Assembly: GCF_954871325.1 (NCBI RefSeq)
Contig: NC_088778.1
Coordinates: forward strand, 6,543,743-6,607,742
Reading direction: 5' to 3'
Length of the DNA stretch: 64,000 nucleotides
Source: Gordionus sp. m RMFG-2023
Lineage: Eukaryota; Nematomorpha; Gordioida; Chordodea; Parachordodidae
In this document: piece after piece, positions 1-11,000 of the stretch
Layout of the letters: every line of letters begins with the position of its first letter
How positions within the stretch are numbered: the stretch's first letter is position 1
Program-made: the position numbers and the translations under genes
Notes under the pieces: model-generated
Seen by the model: the letters and a program-made list of their open reading frames with translations, nothing else
What the model was told of the DNA's origin: nothing
The model's database searches: none

Positions 1-540
1 ATACCTTTAGTAAAAATTCCGCCTTTTCCTAAGTGCAAACTAGCGAATAGCAGTCCCATCATTGTCACTGTTAAGCATATCATTATTATGAGAAATTAAA
101 TTATATATAAATATTTTAAATTATGGGTTCCCTTCTTTTAATTTTCTATTGAATAAATATTTTTTTAATAATGAAAAAAAAAATAAGTGTAAATATAAAA
201 ATCATGTAATAATTGGACCTCGTCCAACTAATCATTCCTTTTCATTATAACCTTGAAATTTAAATTACTCTAAAAATAATATAAGTAAATATATTATAAC
301 CAGGATTGCCAGACTTCCTGATTTTGGCGTAACACCATTAGTATAACTACAAACTTACAATGCTATTTTCTTTAAATATTTTGAATTTCAATCACATATT
401 TTTAGAGGCATCTTGTTTGTGATTATTTTATTTTCTTTTTCATTTTTAGAGAAAAAAAAAGGAACAAAATAACCTTATAATTTTAAATCAAAATATTATG
501 ATAAATCTTTTCTTCTAATTTCCGAAAAAATGATTCTTAT
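1..540. other. AT-rich intergenic DNA, no gene seen
   Basis: No open frame with coding character, RNA gene or recognisable repeat on either strand. It ends at the target duplication of the first hAT-like MITE. Confidence 0.6.
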
Positions 541-548
541 GTGAAGAC

Positions 549-701
549 TAGTGCTGTTAAATGGCTGTCCAAGCTTTGAAATTTCGTTAATAGATGTCCA
601 AACCTTTGTGCCATCTATGAGCGAGAGTTATATTTTTATGGATAAAATATTGAGTTAGTAGGTTTTTAAAAATCGGCTCATTGAGCCGTTTAACAACATT
701 A
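549..701. mobile_element. hAT-like MITE, family A, copy 1
   Basis: The ends are inverted: TAGTGCTGTTAAATGGCT at the left, and GAGCCGTTTAACAACATTA at the right. They are flanked by 8-bp near-identical target duplications, gtgaagac (541-548) and atgaagac (702-709). There is no coding capacity. The family recurs at 15200, 28225, 28616 and 62208, and as truncated halves in the MULE palindrome. hAT membership is inferred from the 8-bp duplication and the end type. Confidence 0.8.
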
Positions 702-904
702 ATGAAGACCTAAGTGTTTTATATACTTTTTTAATTCTATTCGAAACTATATAAAATGATATTAGAGTTTAAAGCGATTCTGCATTTTTCATTATTATTT
801 AAAATTTTTTAGAATTAGGGTATCAATCGATAGCTAATCAAAAGATCTATTTAACTGGAGGTCAATCTTTCCCCATAATGGGCGGGTCTAGGTCTTGGGG
901 GGAC

Positions 905-1900
905 AGAAATATTTTTATCAACACAAAATATCGATATGGGTATCAAATAAAAGCTAATTTTAATATGGTTTGACTGAAAGTCTTCATTCTTGGTCTGGAT
1001 GGGTATGACTTGGTCTGGAGGGTGGGGATGGGGGATGTAAAAAATAATTTTTTTTGATATGGGTATCAAATAAAAGCTAATTTTAATATGGTTTTGACTG
1101 AAAGTCTTTATTTTTGGTCTTGATGGGTATGACTTGATCTGGGGGGTGGGGTGGGGGTGTAAAAAATATTTTTTTGATATGGGTATCAAATAAAAGCTAA
1201 TTTTAATATGGTTTGACTGAAAGACTTCATTCTTGGTCTAGGGGTGGTGGGGGGTGTATAGAGGGGGGGGGTGTAAAAATAATTTTTTGATATGGGTATT
1301 AAATAAAAGCTAATTTTAATATGGTTTGACTGAAAGACTTCATTCTTGGTCTAGGGAGGTGGGATGTATGGGGGGGTGACTGATATGGTCTATGGGATGA
1401 CTTGGTCTGGGGGTGGGGGTGGGGATGTAAAAAATTTATTTTTGATATGGGTATCAAATAAAAGCTAATTATAATATGGTCTGACTGAAATTCCTTATTC
1501 TTGGTCTTGATGGGTATGACTTGGTCTGGGGGGTGGGGCTAGAGGGTGGGTGTGTAAAAATAATTTTTTTGATATGGGTATCAAATAAAAGCTAATTTTA
1601 ATATGGTTTGACTGAAAGTCTTCATTCTTGGTCTGGATGGGTATGACTTGGTCTGGGGGGTGGGGATGGGGGATGTAAAAAATATTTTTTTGATATGGGT
1701 ATCAAATAAAAGCTTAATTTTAACATGGTCTTGACTGAAATTCTTTATTTTTGGTCTTGATGGGTATGACTTGATCTGGGGGGTGGGGTGGGGGTATAAA
1801 AATTATTTTTTTGATATGGGTATCAAATAAAAGCTAATTTTATTATCTTTATGAAAGTATTCATTTTTTGTCTTGATGGGTATGACTGTCTGGCCCTCAA
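905..1900. repeat. Subrepeat array in left arm of FB1
   Basis: About seven or more head-to-tail copies of a roughly 130-160 bp unit. Each carries GATATGGGTATCAAATAAAA, an ATGGTTTGACTGAAAG segment, a TGGGTATGACTTGGTCTGG segment, a G-rich tract of 10-20 bases and an A/T run. The G tracts vary in length and in interruptions between copies. Confidence 0.85.
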
Positions 1901-2589
1901 CATATTAACAAAATGTCTAGTTGGATATAATTTACAGAAATAAAAGAGAATGAAGATAAAACAATTTTTTAAATCTTTTTTCGGTTCCAATCCTGAACTT
2001 GAAATATATAATTTGCAGTGTTCTATATTTAACGCATTATTCCATAGCTATTTTTTTTAGTATCGCAGCATGCTACATTTTTTTAAAAAAAAGAGATAGC
2101 AGTAGCTTGTTACTAAATAAATGGCAAAAAATATTATAATAATTTTATAATTAATTCTAAAGTCATAATCTTTTTATTTTATTTTAAAATTTAAATTAAC
2201 ATTAAAAAATATACATTGTAAATATATTTTTCAAAAAAATTTTTTTTATTTAATGTCGACAGTAGACATTGATAATGAAAATAATTTTGGTACAGATAAA
2301 ATAAAAACATTGATGATTTTAGAATTAATTATATATTATAATAATTTTTGCTATTTATTTAGTAACGAGCTACCGCTATCTCTCCTTTTAAAAAAATATA
2401 GCACGCTAAAGCTATCGAATTAAAAAAAAATAGCTATGGAATAACGCCTTAAAAATAGAATACTGCAAATTATATATTTCAAGTTCAGGGTTGGAACCGA
2501 AAAAAGATTTTAAAAATTGTTTTATCTTCATTCTCTATCATTTCTGTAAATTCTATCCAACTAGACATTTTGTTAATATGTTGAGGGTC

Positions 2590-3350
2590 TGACAGTCATA
2601 CCCATCAAGACAAAAAATGAAGACTTTAAGTTTAAAGATATTAAAATTAGCTTTTATTTGAGACCCATATCAATATTTTGTGTTGATAAAAATATTCCTG
2701 ACCACCCCCCCCCTCCCAAGACCTAGACCCGCCCTCTATGAGTGATGATTATTATTACAATAAAAAATATTTTAATTACCTTTTGATACCCATATCAAAA
2801 AAAAATATTTTTTACACCCCCCTCCACCCCTATCCCTCAAATCAAATCATACCCATCAAGACCAAGAATAAAGACTTTCAGTCAAACCATATTAAAATTA
2901 GCTTTTATTTGCTACCCATATCAAAAAAAACTTTTATTTGCTACCCATATCAAAAAAAATTTTTTTACACCCCCCCCCCCCCTCCCAGACCAAGTCATAC
3001 CCATCAAGACAAAAAATGAAAACTTTAATTCTAAAGATATTAAAATTAGCTTTTATTTGAGACCCATATCAATATTTTGTGTTGATAAAAATATTCCTGA
3101 CCACCCCCCCCCCTCCCAAGACCTAGACCCGCCCTCTATGAATGATGATTATTATTACAATAAAATAATATTTTAATTACCTTTTGATACTCATATCAAA
3201 AAAAAATATTTTTTACACTCCCCCCCTCCACCCCTACCTCTCAGACCAAGTCATACCCAGCAAGACCAAGAATGAAGACTTTCAGTCAAACCATATTAAA
3301 ATTAGCTTTTTATTTGATACCCATATCGATATTTTGTGTTGATAAAAATA
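2590..3350. repeat. Subrepeat array in right arm of FB1 (inverted)
   Basis: The same unit as in the left arm, in reverse complement. ATACCCATCAAGAC, AAACCATATTAAAATTAGC and TTTGATACCCATATCAAAA blocks are followed by C-rich tracts. The copy number is lower than in the left arm, so the arms have diverged by unit gain or loss. Confidence 0.85.
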
Positions 3351-3448
3351 TTTCTGTCCCCCTAAGACCTAGACCCGCCCATTATGGGGAAGAGATTGAC
3401 CTCCAGTTGAATAGATCTTTTGATGCTATCGATTATACCCTATATTAG

Positions 3449-5010
3449 ATATATCTTATTTCATAAGGCCAAAAAAAAGAACATTGAAAATTAATTAATA
3501 ACGATCAAATTAAAAAACGCAATTAAACGTGTGGAAAACACTTTTAAAATAAGATTCCTCTTTATCACGATTAAAACGTGATAATACCGTATTATCATTC
3601 CTTAACCTAAAACCCTAATTTTTTAGTTATCCCTTTAAATCCCGTGAAGATCCCGGATAGTTATGATCCTTTTAAAAATTACGACATATATACTGTTAAT
3701 GATTTTTGATAAATTTAATGAAATACCCTAGTTTAATATTTTTCTTCATTTCTATTTTTTCCATAATTTATATTTTATATAAATTCAAATTACTTAAATA
3801 ATATACTAATAAATAACTAGAATACCACTATTCATGGATAAAAAAAAATAAACAAAATATTTTAAATACAATTGGTGTAGTGTAGTATACAATACAAAAT
3901 TTAGTATCAGCCATAAAAAAAAACATCCAACAAGGCTCAAAGATATATATCCAATTAGAAATCAAAAAAATTCAATAATTTAGAAATAATAATTTATGTA
4001 ATGTTAATACTGTACTAACACATATTAAAATCGTTTAGGAAAATTATTCCCTTTTTAATTAACAGGTTATCTAAATAATAAAAATTTCCAAACATTCCCA
4101 GATATACTATGCTATTTAATGAAGAAACGGGAGTTCTAAATAAATTTCTAAAATATTTCATCGAATTTGAAGAAATCCAAGGATATTCTATGCTCGTGCA
4201 GAAAAAACAAAAATCTAATAAATAGACTTTTTTAAAAAAAATAGTATAATTGTATTCTCCACCACTAATTCGCGCCAACTATTAACGAGTGGTAAGATTT
4301 ATTTTATGTACTGATGATTTTTACAATATATTGGGTGCATATTTTTTATGCAAAAATTTAATATAAAAAATTTTTGGAATTATGATTAAATACTCCCGTT
4401 TTTTGTTTTGAAAGAACTGTCAATCCTAATCATAACTAAAGATAAGAAATTGTTAACTTCAAGCAAATAATTTTAAAATAAGGCAGTAGCTTACGCTGCG
4501 GCTGCAGCCAATTCTTCCATGTTAGATAAGATGATTAGCGGGGAATACTGTAATTAATAATTCCTATATCTGTTAATTTTTAGAACTATTTAATTGTATG
4601 ATATATATTTATTAATTGTTTTCTTGGAGTCGTCAAAATATTGTGAAAAATTAGGAAGTTTTGCAAGAAATTAAAATTTCAAAATTATTTATAGACAAAT
4701 GAAGAAAGCATATTATATTAGAGAAAAAAAGTTACTGCGATATATTAGCAGTGGTACTGATTATTTTTTTTTGGAATTTATTTATCACAAAATTATAATT
4801 TTAGAGTCAGATATAACGGTGCTATCTGACATTATATTGGAATATAAAAGATAAATTAAATTGATTGAAAAGTGTTTATATGTTGCTAATAAAAAGAAAA
4901 TATTTTTTTGCCAAGCATCATTATCCGGCAAATCTTTCGTATTCTCAAGTATTGTAAATTATCAGACCGTGAATTATAGGTATCCCCCCCCCCTCCCGAA
5001 AATTAATAAA
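3449..5010. other. AT-rich intergenic DNA, no supported gene
   Basis: One minus-strand open frame (4015-4278, 87 aa, hydrophobic) could be an exon or chance. It has no recognisable domain and no convincing splice sites. Nothing else is visible. Confidence 0.4.
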
Positions 5011-5015
5011 TACTA

Positions 5016-5634
5016 TTTTAATCTAATTACAATATTGGGGAAATATGGGTGATTTAGCAGAATATCGTTCAAAAGAAGGTTTCTATAAAGGAGTTTGGCA
5101 TATGGGAAATCTCGATTCATACCAACTTCTCGTAAGGTGAAAAGGGTTATGTACAAATCAACTCCTTTGTCAAGATACATTTTGATATCCCCTCATGTGT
5201 CTCACCAGTAAAAGAGTAGTTTGATATCTATCAGAATAATCTACATTTAGAAGATAACACGGAATAATTTATTTGACACAAACAATAATAATTTTTGAGA
5301 TAAATCCGGATGAAGGTCCGCCAAAGGGGGCCAGGTTGATAATTGCTCACCCAGTATGAATAGCGTTGTTTAGGTCAAGATCATGGCAGTAGGAATTACA
5401 TTTGAAATGGTTAGTGTTAAGGAGATAAAAGAAGCAAGATAGAGGATGGATGGCGGGCGGAAACCAATCCCGCCATTTTTCATGGAAAAGAAGCTTAGAG
5501 CCACGATTTGTCTGAAAATATATTGGCACTACTCTCCAACATTCTGCATATATCACATCATGTTTGAATAGAAGATCTTTATCATAAAACATTAGGTTGA
5601 TCTCATGGAATATATGATCATTGATCTTGAGCAT
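5016..5634 (-). pseudogene. Unidentified decayed coding remnant
   Basis: Coding-like sequence on the minus strand. A 95-codon frame (5634-5347) is rich in aromatic and charged residues (for example HEKWRDWFPPA). It is followed, one frame over, by a proline-containing stretch (LGEQLSTWPPLADLHPD) and then, after stops, by about 55 more coding-like residues (LDKGVDLYITLFTLREVGMN). The local base composition is less AT-rich than the surroundings. The frame shifts suggest a dead gene, although CTGG|GTGAGC at the end of the first frame is also a good splice donor. I do not recognise the family: it may be a host gene, a transposon or an old viral insertion. Confidence 0.4.
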
Positions 5635-5639
5635 GTTTA

Positions 5640-7368
5640 AATAATTTTAAGTAAAATGAAGGCTAGATGGTCTGGTAATTCATTTACTTGTCTAAAATAG
5701 TCTTAATTGCGACACCATTAATTGGGGAACCAAGATGAGTAATGTGGAAATTACATGTATGATGGCATTATAATACAAATATAGATAATATTAAGTGTTG
5801 TTAAAAATTTTGATTTGGGTATATGTATGTATAATAGAATGTCGTCTATTGTTTAATACCCAACATAAATGTTATATATTACTGATCTTCGTTTCATATA
5901 CTGAATACCCGTTGCTTTGTTTAGTGTAAATAAATTAATTTGTTATGTGATATGAATTATCCTGTTTATAGTAAGTTCCTTGGAAGTATAAAGGGATTGG
6001 GATGATAGAATTTGTAAGAGAAAATTCAGACTTTGAAATGTTAAGAGGTAAACCTGTAATGGACATAAGATTATTAATAATGTCCGGAATATTGTTTATT
6101 AAAGAGATGTCACCGACTTGAAGCCATATAAATACCAGTTATTTAATAAATGCTTTCAAACTTGGATCGAATCTATTATAACCAAGGCAAAATTTGTCGT
6201 AGAATTTTAAAAAGGCTCGGAATAACTATACAAAATGAAATTTGTATATTCTGGATATTATTGCAGAAATATGGTAATAAAATTACTTGGTTTAATAAAA
6301 ATAAAGGAATTATTGAGATATTCTCTAGTAATATTAAATTTGAATCTGTATTAGCTAGCGTCATTCGGCCTGTGTCTGCTGGAGCTTTTGGACGCAAAAC
6401 CCCATTTGATTGAAATGATTTTAAACGCTTTACTATAATTTTAGATAGAGTATGACGGAATATTGATCCAGTAGCAATAGGTTAAACCCCACCATCTATT
6501 TTTATTTAGAGGAATAACGAGGCCTAAAGATTAAAGTAGCGTCTACATGATCAGGGGCGGGGGTAGGCATAGTTTGCATCTAATTTCTCTTGAGGGGGGA
6601 GGGGGGTATAAATTTATTAAGGGGTTATCTATCAAAATTTTAGATGAAATAGGACAAAATATATTTCTGTAAATATTAATACTTTTATGATAGAGCTATT
6701 AAAATACAATATTACTGATCATCGACCAAATCTATATATTGAAAACAATCATACAGTATTTTCTAATAAAAATTTCTGCTATCCTTTTAAATGTAATTTA
6801 AAAAGGTTAGACATTCTCAACATACTCATATTCATGCCAAACAATATGCCATATTATGTGATCTAAAAATTAACTTTTATATTCACAATATTTTGATAGT
6901 CGTATAACTAAAATAATTTAAGTTAATCTTTTTAAAATTTATGAAATGAATATTATTAAAATTAAAAATAGTTAGGAATACATTTTTAAGGGGGGGGGGG
7001 GGGTTGCATCTAGTGAAAATCCTGTGAAGAATTTTAAAATGTGTCTATATTAGACAAAATGTAGTATCATTTTTAAAAATAAGACCTGCCCGGCCCTGCC
7101 TGAATTTTTAGTAAAAATATTAGGTCCGACCCATCAGGAACCGAAATTATGTTTCGGACGTGATTTGCAGATCTCTAAATATGATTCAGTGCAAACACTA
7201 GGGTTAGTGAATTGGTTTAAATATAATAATTTACAATTATTGTGCGATAATATCATATTCAATTAGTGGGATTAAAGCTAAAACATAATTTTTATAAAAG
7301 TAATAATTTATTAAAAATAGCTCTGATTAATATTCATCTATCACTTTGCAAAAAATCTCAAAAAACAT
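5640..7368. other. Intergenic DNA upstream of INIP
   Basis: Contains an unassigned 87-codon plus-strand frame at 6150-6413 with no recognisable family. It also contains two G-rich blocks (6554-6606, and a run of G at 6990-7003), each followed or preceded by TTGCATCTA, that could be ends of an old hAT-like element. Near 7081, AGACCTGCCCGGCC resembles the end of the GC-rich MITE family C. No core promoter for INIP could be defined. Confidence 0.4.
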
Positions 7369-8074
7369 ATGAATCAAGGTATGCATTTAAGAGATAGAAA
7401 ATTTAAATATTTTGTTTTAGAAATTCAAAACCGTAAAATTTTGGAGGAAATTCAATTAAAAAAGTCCCAATTAACCTTACAAGCTTTGCAGCCAAATGAC
7501 AAGAAGTTATTATTTAGGATATATTCATGTGTATCTAGAATTTTGGGAGGGCGAGGGGGCTGCACTGTTAGGTGGGTTTTCCCCTCATAAATTTTATTGG
7601 AGGTCTTTAGGTCCACTTATTGCAGGCTTATTTTAAAATGATATTTAGAAGAACAGGCATATTTGATAGAAGTGGGAATCTGTCCCCCTTCTGGTTATGT
7701 GTCTGGATATATTACCTCATTTATATCTAATATTTGCATATTTTAAAAATTAATTCAAGTGCTATATATAATTTTTTTTTATTGTCAGGCTTGATATCTT
7801 ACAAAAAAATATTGAATCACCAATACAGGTAAATCATATTATTTAAATTATATAATTTATGTAGGTTGGAATTATGAAACAAGTAAATGAATTTACTCAA
7901 TTAAATCCTACTCAGCGACTTGCTTTGAAAGTATTATAAATAATATTTTAAAATAAATAAAATGTTATATAGCAAGCACACCAATCATCTTTTGCATATT
8001 TTATAACACAAGATTCACAATTTGGAAACTTTATATTGCCAGTAATACCTAGATATGAAAAGAGACTTATTTAA
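7369..8074 (+). CDS. INIP: SOSS complex subunit C (INIP), 5 exons
   Basis: Exons: 7369-7378, 7421-7505, 7789-7828, 7865-7930 and 7973-8074. Introns of 42, 283, 36 and 42 nt begin GT and end AG, and every junction keeps phase. The product is 100 aa; human INIP is about 104 aa. The C-terminal exon carries the family signature (AYFITQDSQFGNFILPVIPR). The N-terminus has the short helix motif QNRKILEEIQLKKSQ. SOSS-C is a small nuclear subunit of the single-stranded-DNA-sensing complex with INTS3 and SOSS-B, which acts in the response to double-strand breaks. The stop codon lies 8 bp inside the last exon of INTS5 on the other strand. The second intron's donor (GTTATT) is weak and was chosen for phase. 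The start ATG is the first in frame with exon 2; a slightly longer N-terminus is possible. Confidence 0.9.
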
Positions 8075-11000
8075 AAAAGAGACTATAATATTTTCCAATT
8101 TTTGTTATATGTTTTTGAAATATTGATCGGAAGAGTTTTGAAGAAGCATCATCTAAATCTATTTTATTTATATAATGAATTATACATTTATAACAATATA
8201 AACTTGGCCGCTTTTTATCAAAATCACTTGTATCAATACATATTGAATTCACCTATTTAATATTATTAGTTATTTACAAAAAAATGTTACATGTAGATAG
8301 TTCCATATAATCACTAAAATGGTGTGAATCTCAAAGGTTGGAAGATAAGGTAATATAATGAGTATGTTGATAAATAGATTTGGTAAAATATTAGCCTGTA
8401 ATAAATAAAAAAAACAAAAATTGTTCATATGAATTTTTCATTAATTACTTTATCCATGCATTATTTGGAAAAAAAATGCAATTTTGGACTAATGATTAAA
8501 TTTGTATAAGTTAGGTTACAATTGATTTCAAAACGATTAATTATAATTTAATCAGGTTATGAGGTATTTAATTAGACAAAACTTTTAAAATTAAAAAATA
8601 AATTGGCCTAAGTCTGGCTTGATTTTTATTTAGACCTGCCTGCACCCAAAATTTTAAGTTTCTAATTCCAAACATCGTTTAAATGTAAAATTAGACAACA
8701 TTAATTTTTTTTAAGCCTGACCCAGACGTATTTATTTTTAGGCCTAAGCTAAGTTTTAGGATGCATGACTCTAAAAAAACCACTAGCTTAATATTAGACT
8801 AAATAAATACCTTATGCATTCCTATTGAAGATTATATGATATGATAATTATAATATAGAAATTTAGAATGTTGGGCAAACTTGATTCAAAGTAGTTAACA
8901 AATCTATGGTTAAACCATAGAAAGGTGTCGATATATGGGCGTAAGGGTTTCTATCACCTTCCCAATGCACTAATAAGTAAGACATGGTGGTCCTTAATAA
9001 GAAAGCACATTCTGTTGTAATAGGTTTGGTAACGTTAATTTTGGAGAAGACTTGAGTCATTAAAGGCCATATGAAGGGATATTTCTTTAGTCTTTTCACT
9101 ATTTTGGCGTCCCTAATATCGAAAATTGGTGTAAGAGTAAGAAAATACATGGGTGATTATCATAGAATTATTCGTTACTTTTAGACCTGTGCGCGCACTA
9201 TCAGGCCACATTAAAAATCAATATTTGATACATAAATTATATAGTGTATATTCATTTAATCCTTAACACTTCTGAGTTGAACACTGTTTACAAATAAAGA
9301 AAAATATGGTAAAAACAAAAATTGAAAAAAAAATGAAGTAAAAAAAACAAATTATGATGAATGAAAAAACTGAAAATAAAAACGATAGCTTTCTGGATGA
9401 TATCATAATTGGAATGAGATATTAACGACTCAAGTATTAAATAGTTAAAATATTATATAATCTTTATAGAGCTTCCTGTATGATATTATACATGGAATGA
9501 GATATTTACGATTCAAATATTTTAAAGTTATAATCGACCATGATTTTGGTACGCCCCAAGCAAAGTCCTCGAGAAAGTAGGGCTAGCAAACTTTACAGTC
9601 ATTTCGCAAAACATTGAATGGGTCTCCACCATCGACAATCCAACCGACGAGCTGTCAAGAACATGGATTGGAGATAGGTCTGCTCTCACGCTTTTTGACC
9701 TGAAACTACCCTGGAATAACGCCAACGAGGCCAGCGATATCAACAACATTAGTGACCAAGCCAACTAAGAGATATCCATTTTCGGGTTCAAAACAAAGAA
9801 ACCCCCTCCCTGATCTCGGGCCAGTCCATAGAAACAACAACCTGACTATTGAATGAAGTCGCAATCAATTACACATTTCCTATGAAATACCCAAGGATAC
9901 TTAAGCCGAAAAATTCCAACAACAATTACTAATTAGAACACAACATCCCAGCACTTATAATAAATATATATCGCAATTATATAAAATTACCTTCATTATT
10001 GCCTTATCTGATATTCACCATTCCTTCACTATTATATTATACAAAAAATCTTGGGCTCAGATCAAAATATAGCGACAAGTACAAAAGCTAAAGGCCGATA
10101 TACTTGGCTAAATTAAATAAAATATAATTTTCTAGAAGGGCAGTGCAATAATTTCTGAGGTAAAAATTTGACCTTGAAATATTTATTAAGCTCATAAAGA
10201 AAATTTATAATCACTAAATAATGGTAAAAATAGGATGTTTGTCGTTGCTTTAGATTTTGTTTTGGTGTACCACCATTTTTTTATTAATTTTGTTATTAAC
10301 TTTTGCATTTTAATTTTGGCTATTAAACTTTTTATATTACTTACTATCAACGTCACACTAAAATATGATATAAGTGTCATCTTTAATGCCTTCATAATTT
10401 GTCAAGTCAAAATTTGACCTTGAAAGGTTTATTTTTGATAACTCACTTTCCTTTTTTTACATTCCGTTTGATAAAATCGGAGGATTGATTTAAGCACTAC
10501 ACTTTGGCATAATTTTCGGTAATTGATTCTAACTTTTTAAAAAAAATTCTGTTAACTTCACATTTTTAAAAAGGTTATAACTCGGTTATGGTTTATGATA
10601 CCGATATCTGTTTTGGAGAATATTAACGTACACTTTGAATACTAGATAATTACCAAGTTTCAGTACATGATCTTTAATATTTTCGGTTTTGGTAAAGTGC
10701 CAACAATTTCTAATTTTGTTCATAACTCAATAACGGTTCATTCCGATAATGTCAGGGTAGAAGATCAATTAGGATTAATTGATTAACGTACACAATGGTA
10801 TAGTTTCGGTAATTGATCCTCAAATCGTTCTGCAAGCTTCAAAATTTCACACTTTCCTTATTTTGCTTATAACTCATTAACCTTTGATTCCGCTGATGTC
10901 TTGTTTGAAGATAAATTAAGACTCTAAATATTGTCATAGGTTTTGTTAATTGATCCTCAAGTCGTTCCGCCAATTTCACGAACCTATTGTATTATAATAG

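Larger units (their letters stand above)
817..3441. mobile_element. Fold-back (palindromic) element FB1
   Basis: The sequence from AGGGTAT at 817 is the reverse complement of the sequence ending ATACCCT at 3441. Complementarity continues inwards to about 2180 and 2300, so nearly the whole 2.6 kb is one palindrome centred near 2240. Each arm has an outer unique part, then tandem subrepeats, then an inner part ending in TAGC/GCTA-rich sequence. Long inverted repeats built of subrepeats define fold-back (FB) elements. Flanking TTTTAGAAT and TATTAGATA could be a worn 9-bp duplication but match only partly. No protein is encoded; open frames over the arms are translations of the subrepeats. Confidence 0.8.

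Noticed and set aside
851-1189. 112-codon minus-strand frame, and 2738-3019 on the plus strand
   Set aside because: Both are translations of the fold-back subrepeats (periodic peptide, Pro/Lys/Phe runs from G/C and A/T tracts); no gene.
4015-4278. Exon of a membrane protein (PEX11-like impression)
   Set aside because: Similarity was only an impression from hydrophobic spacing; no conserved motif or splice partner supports it.
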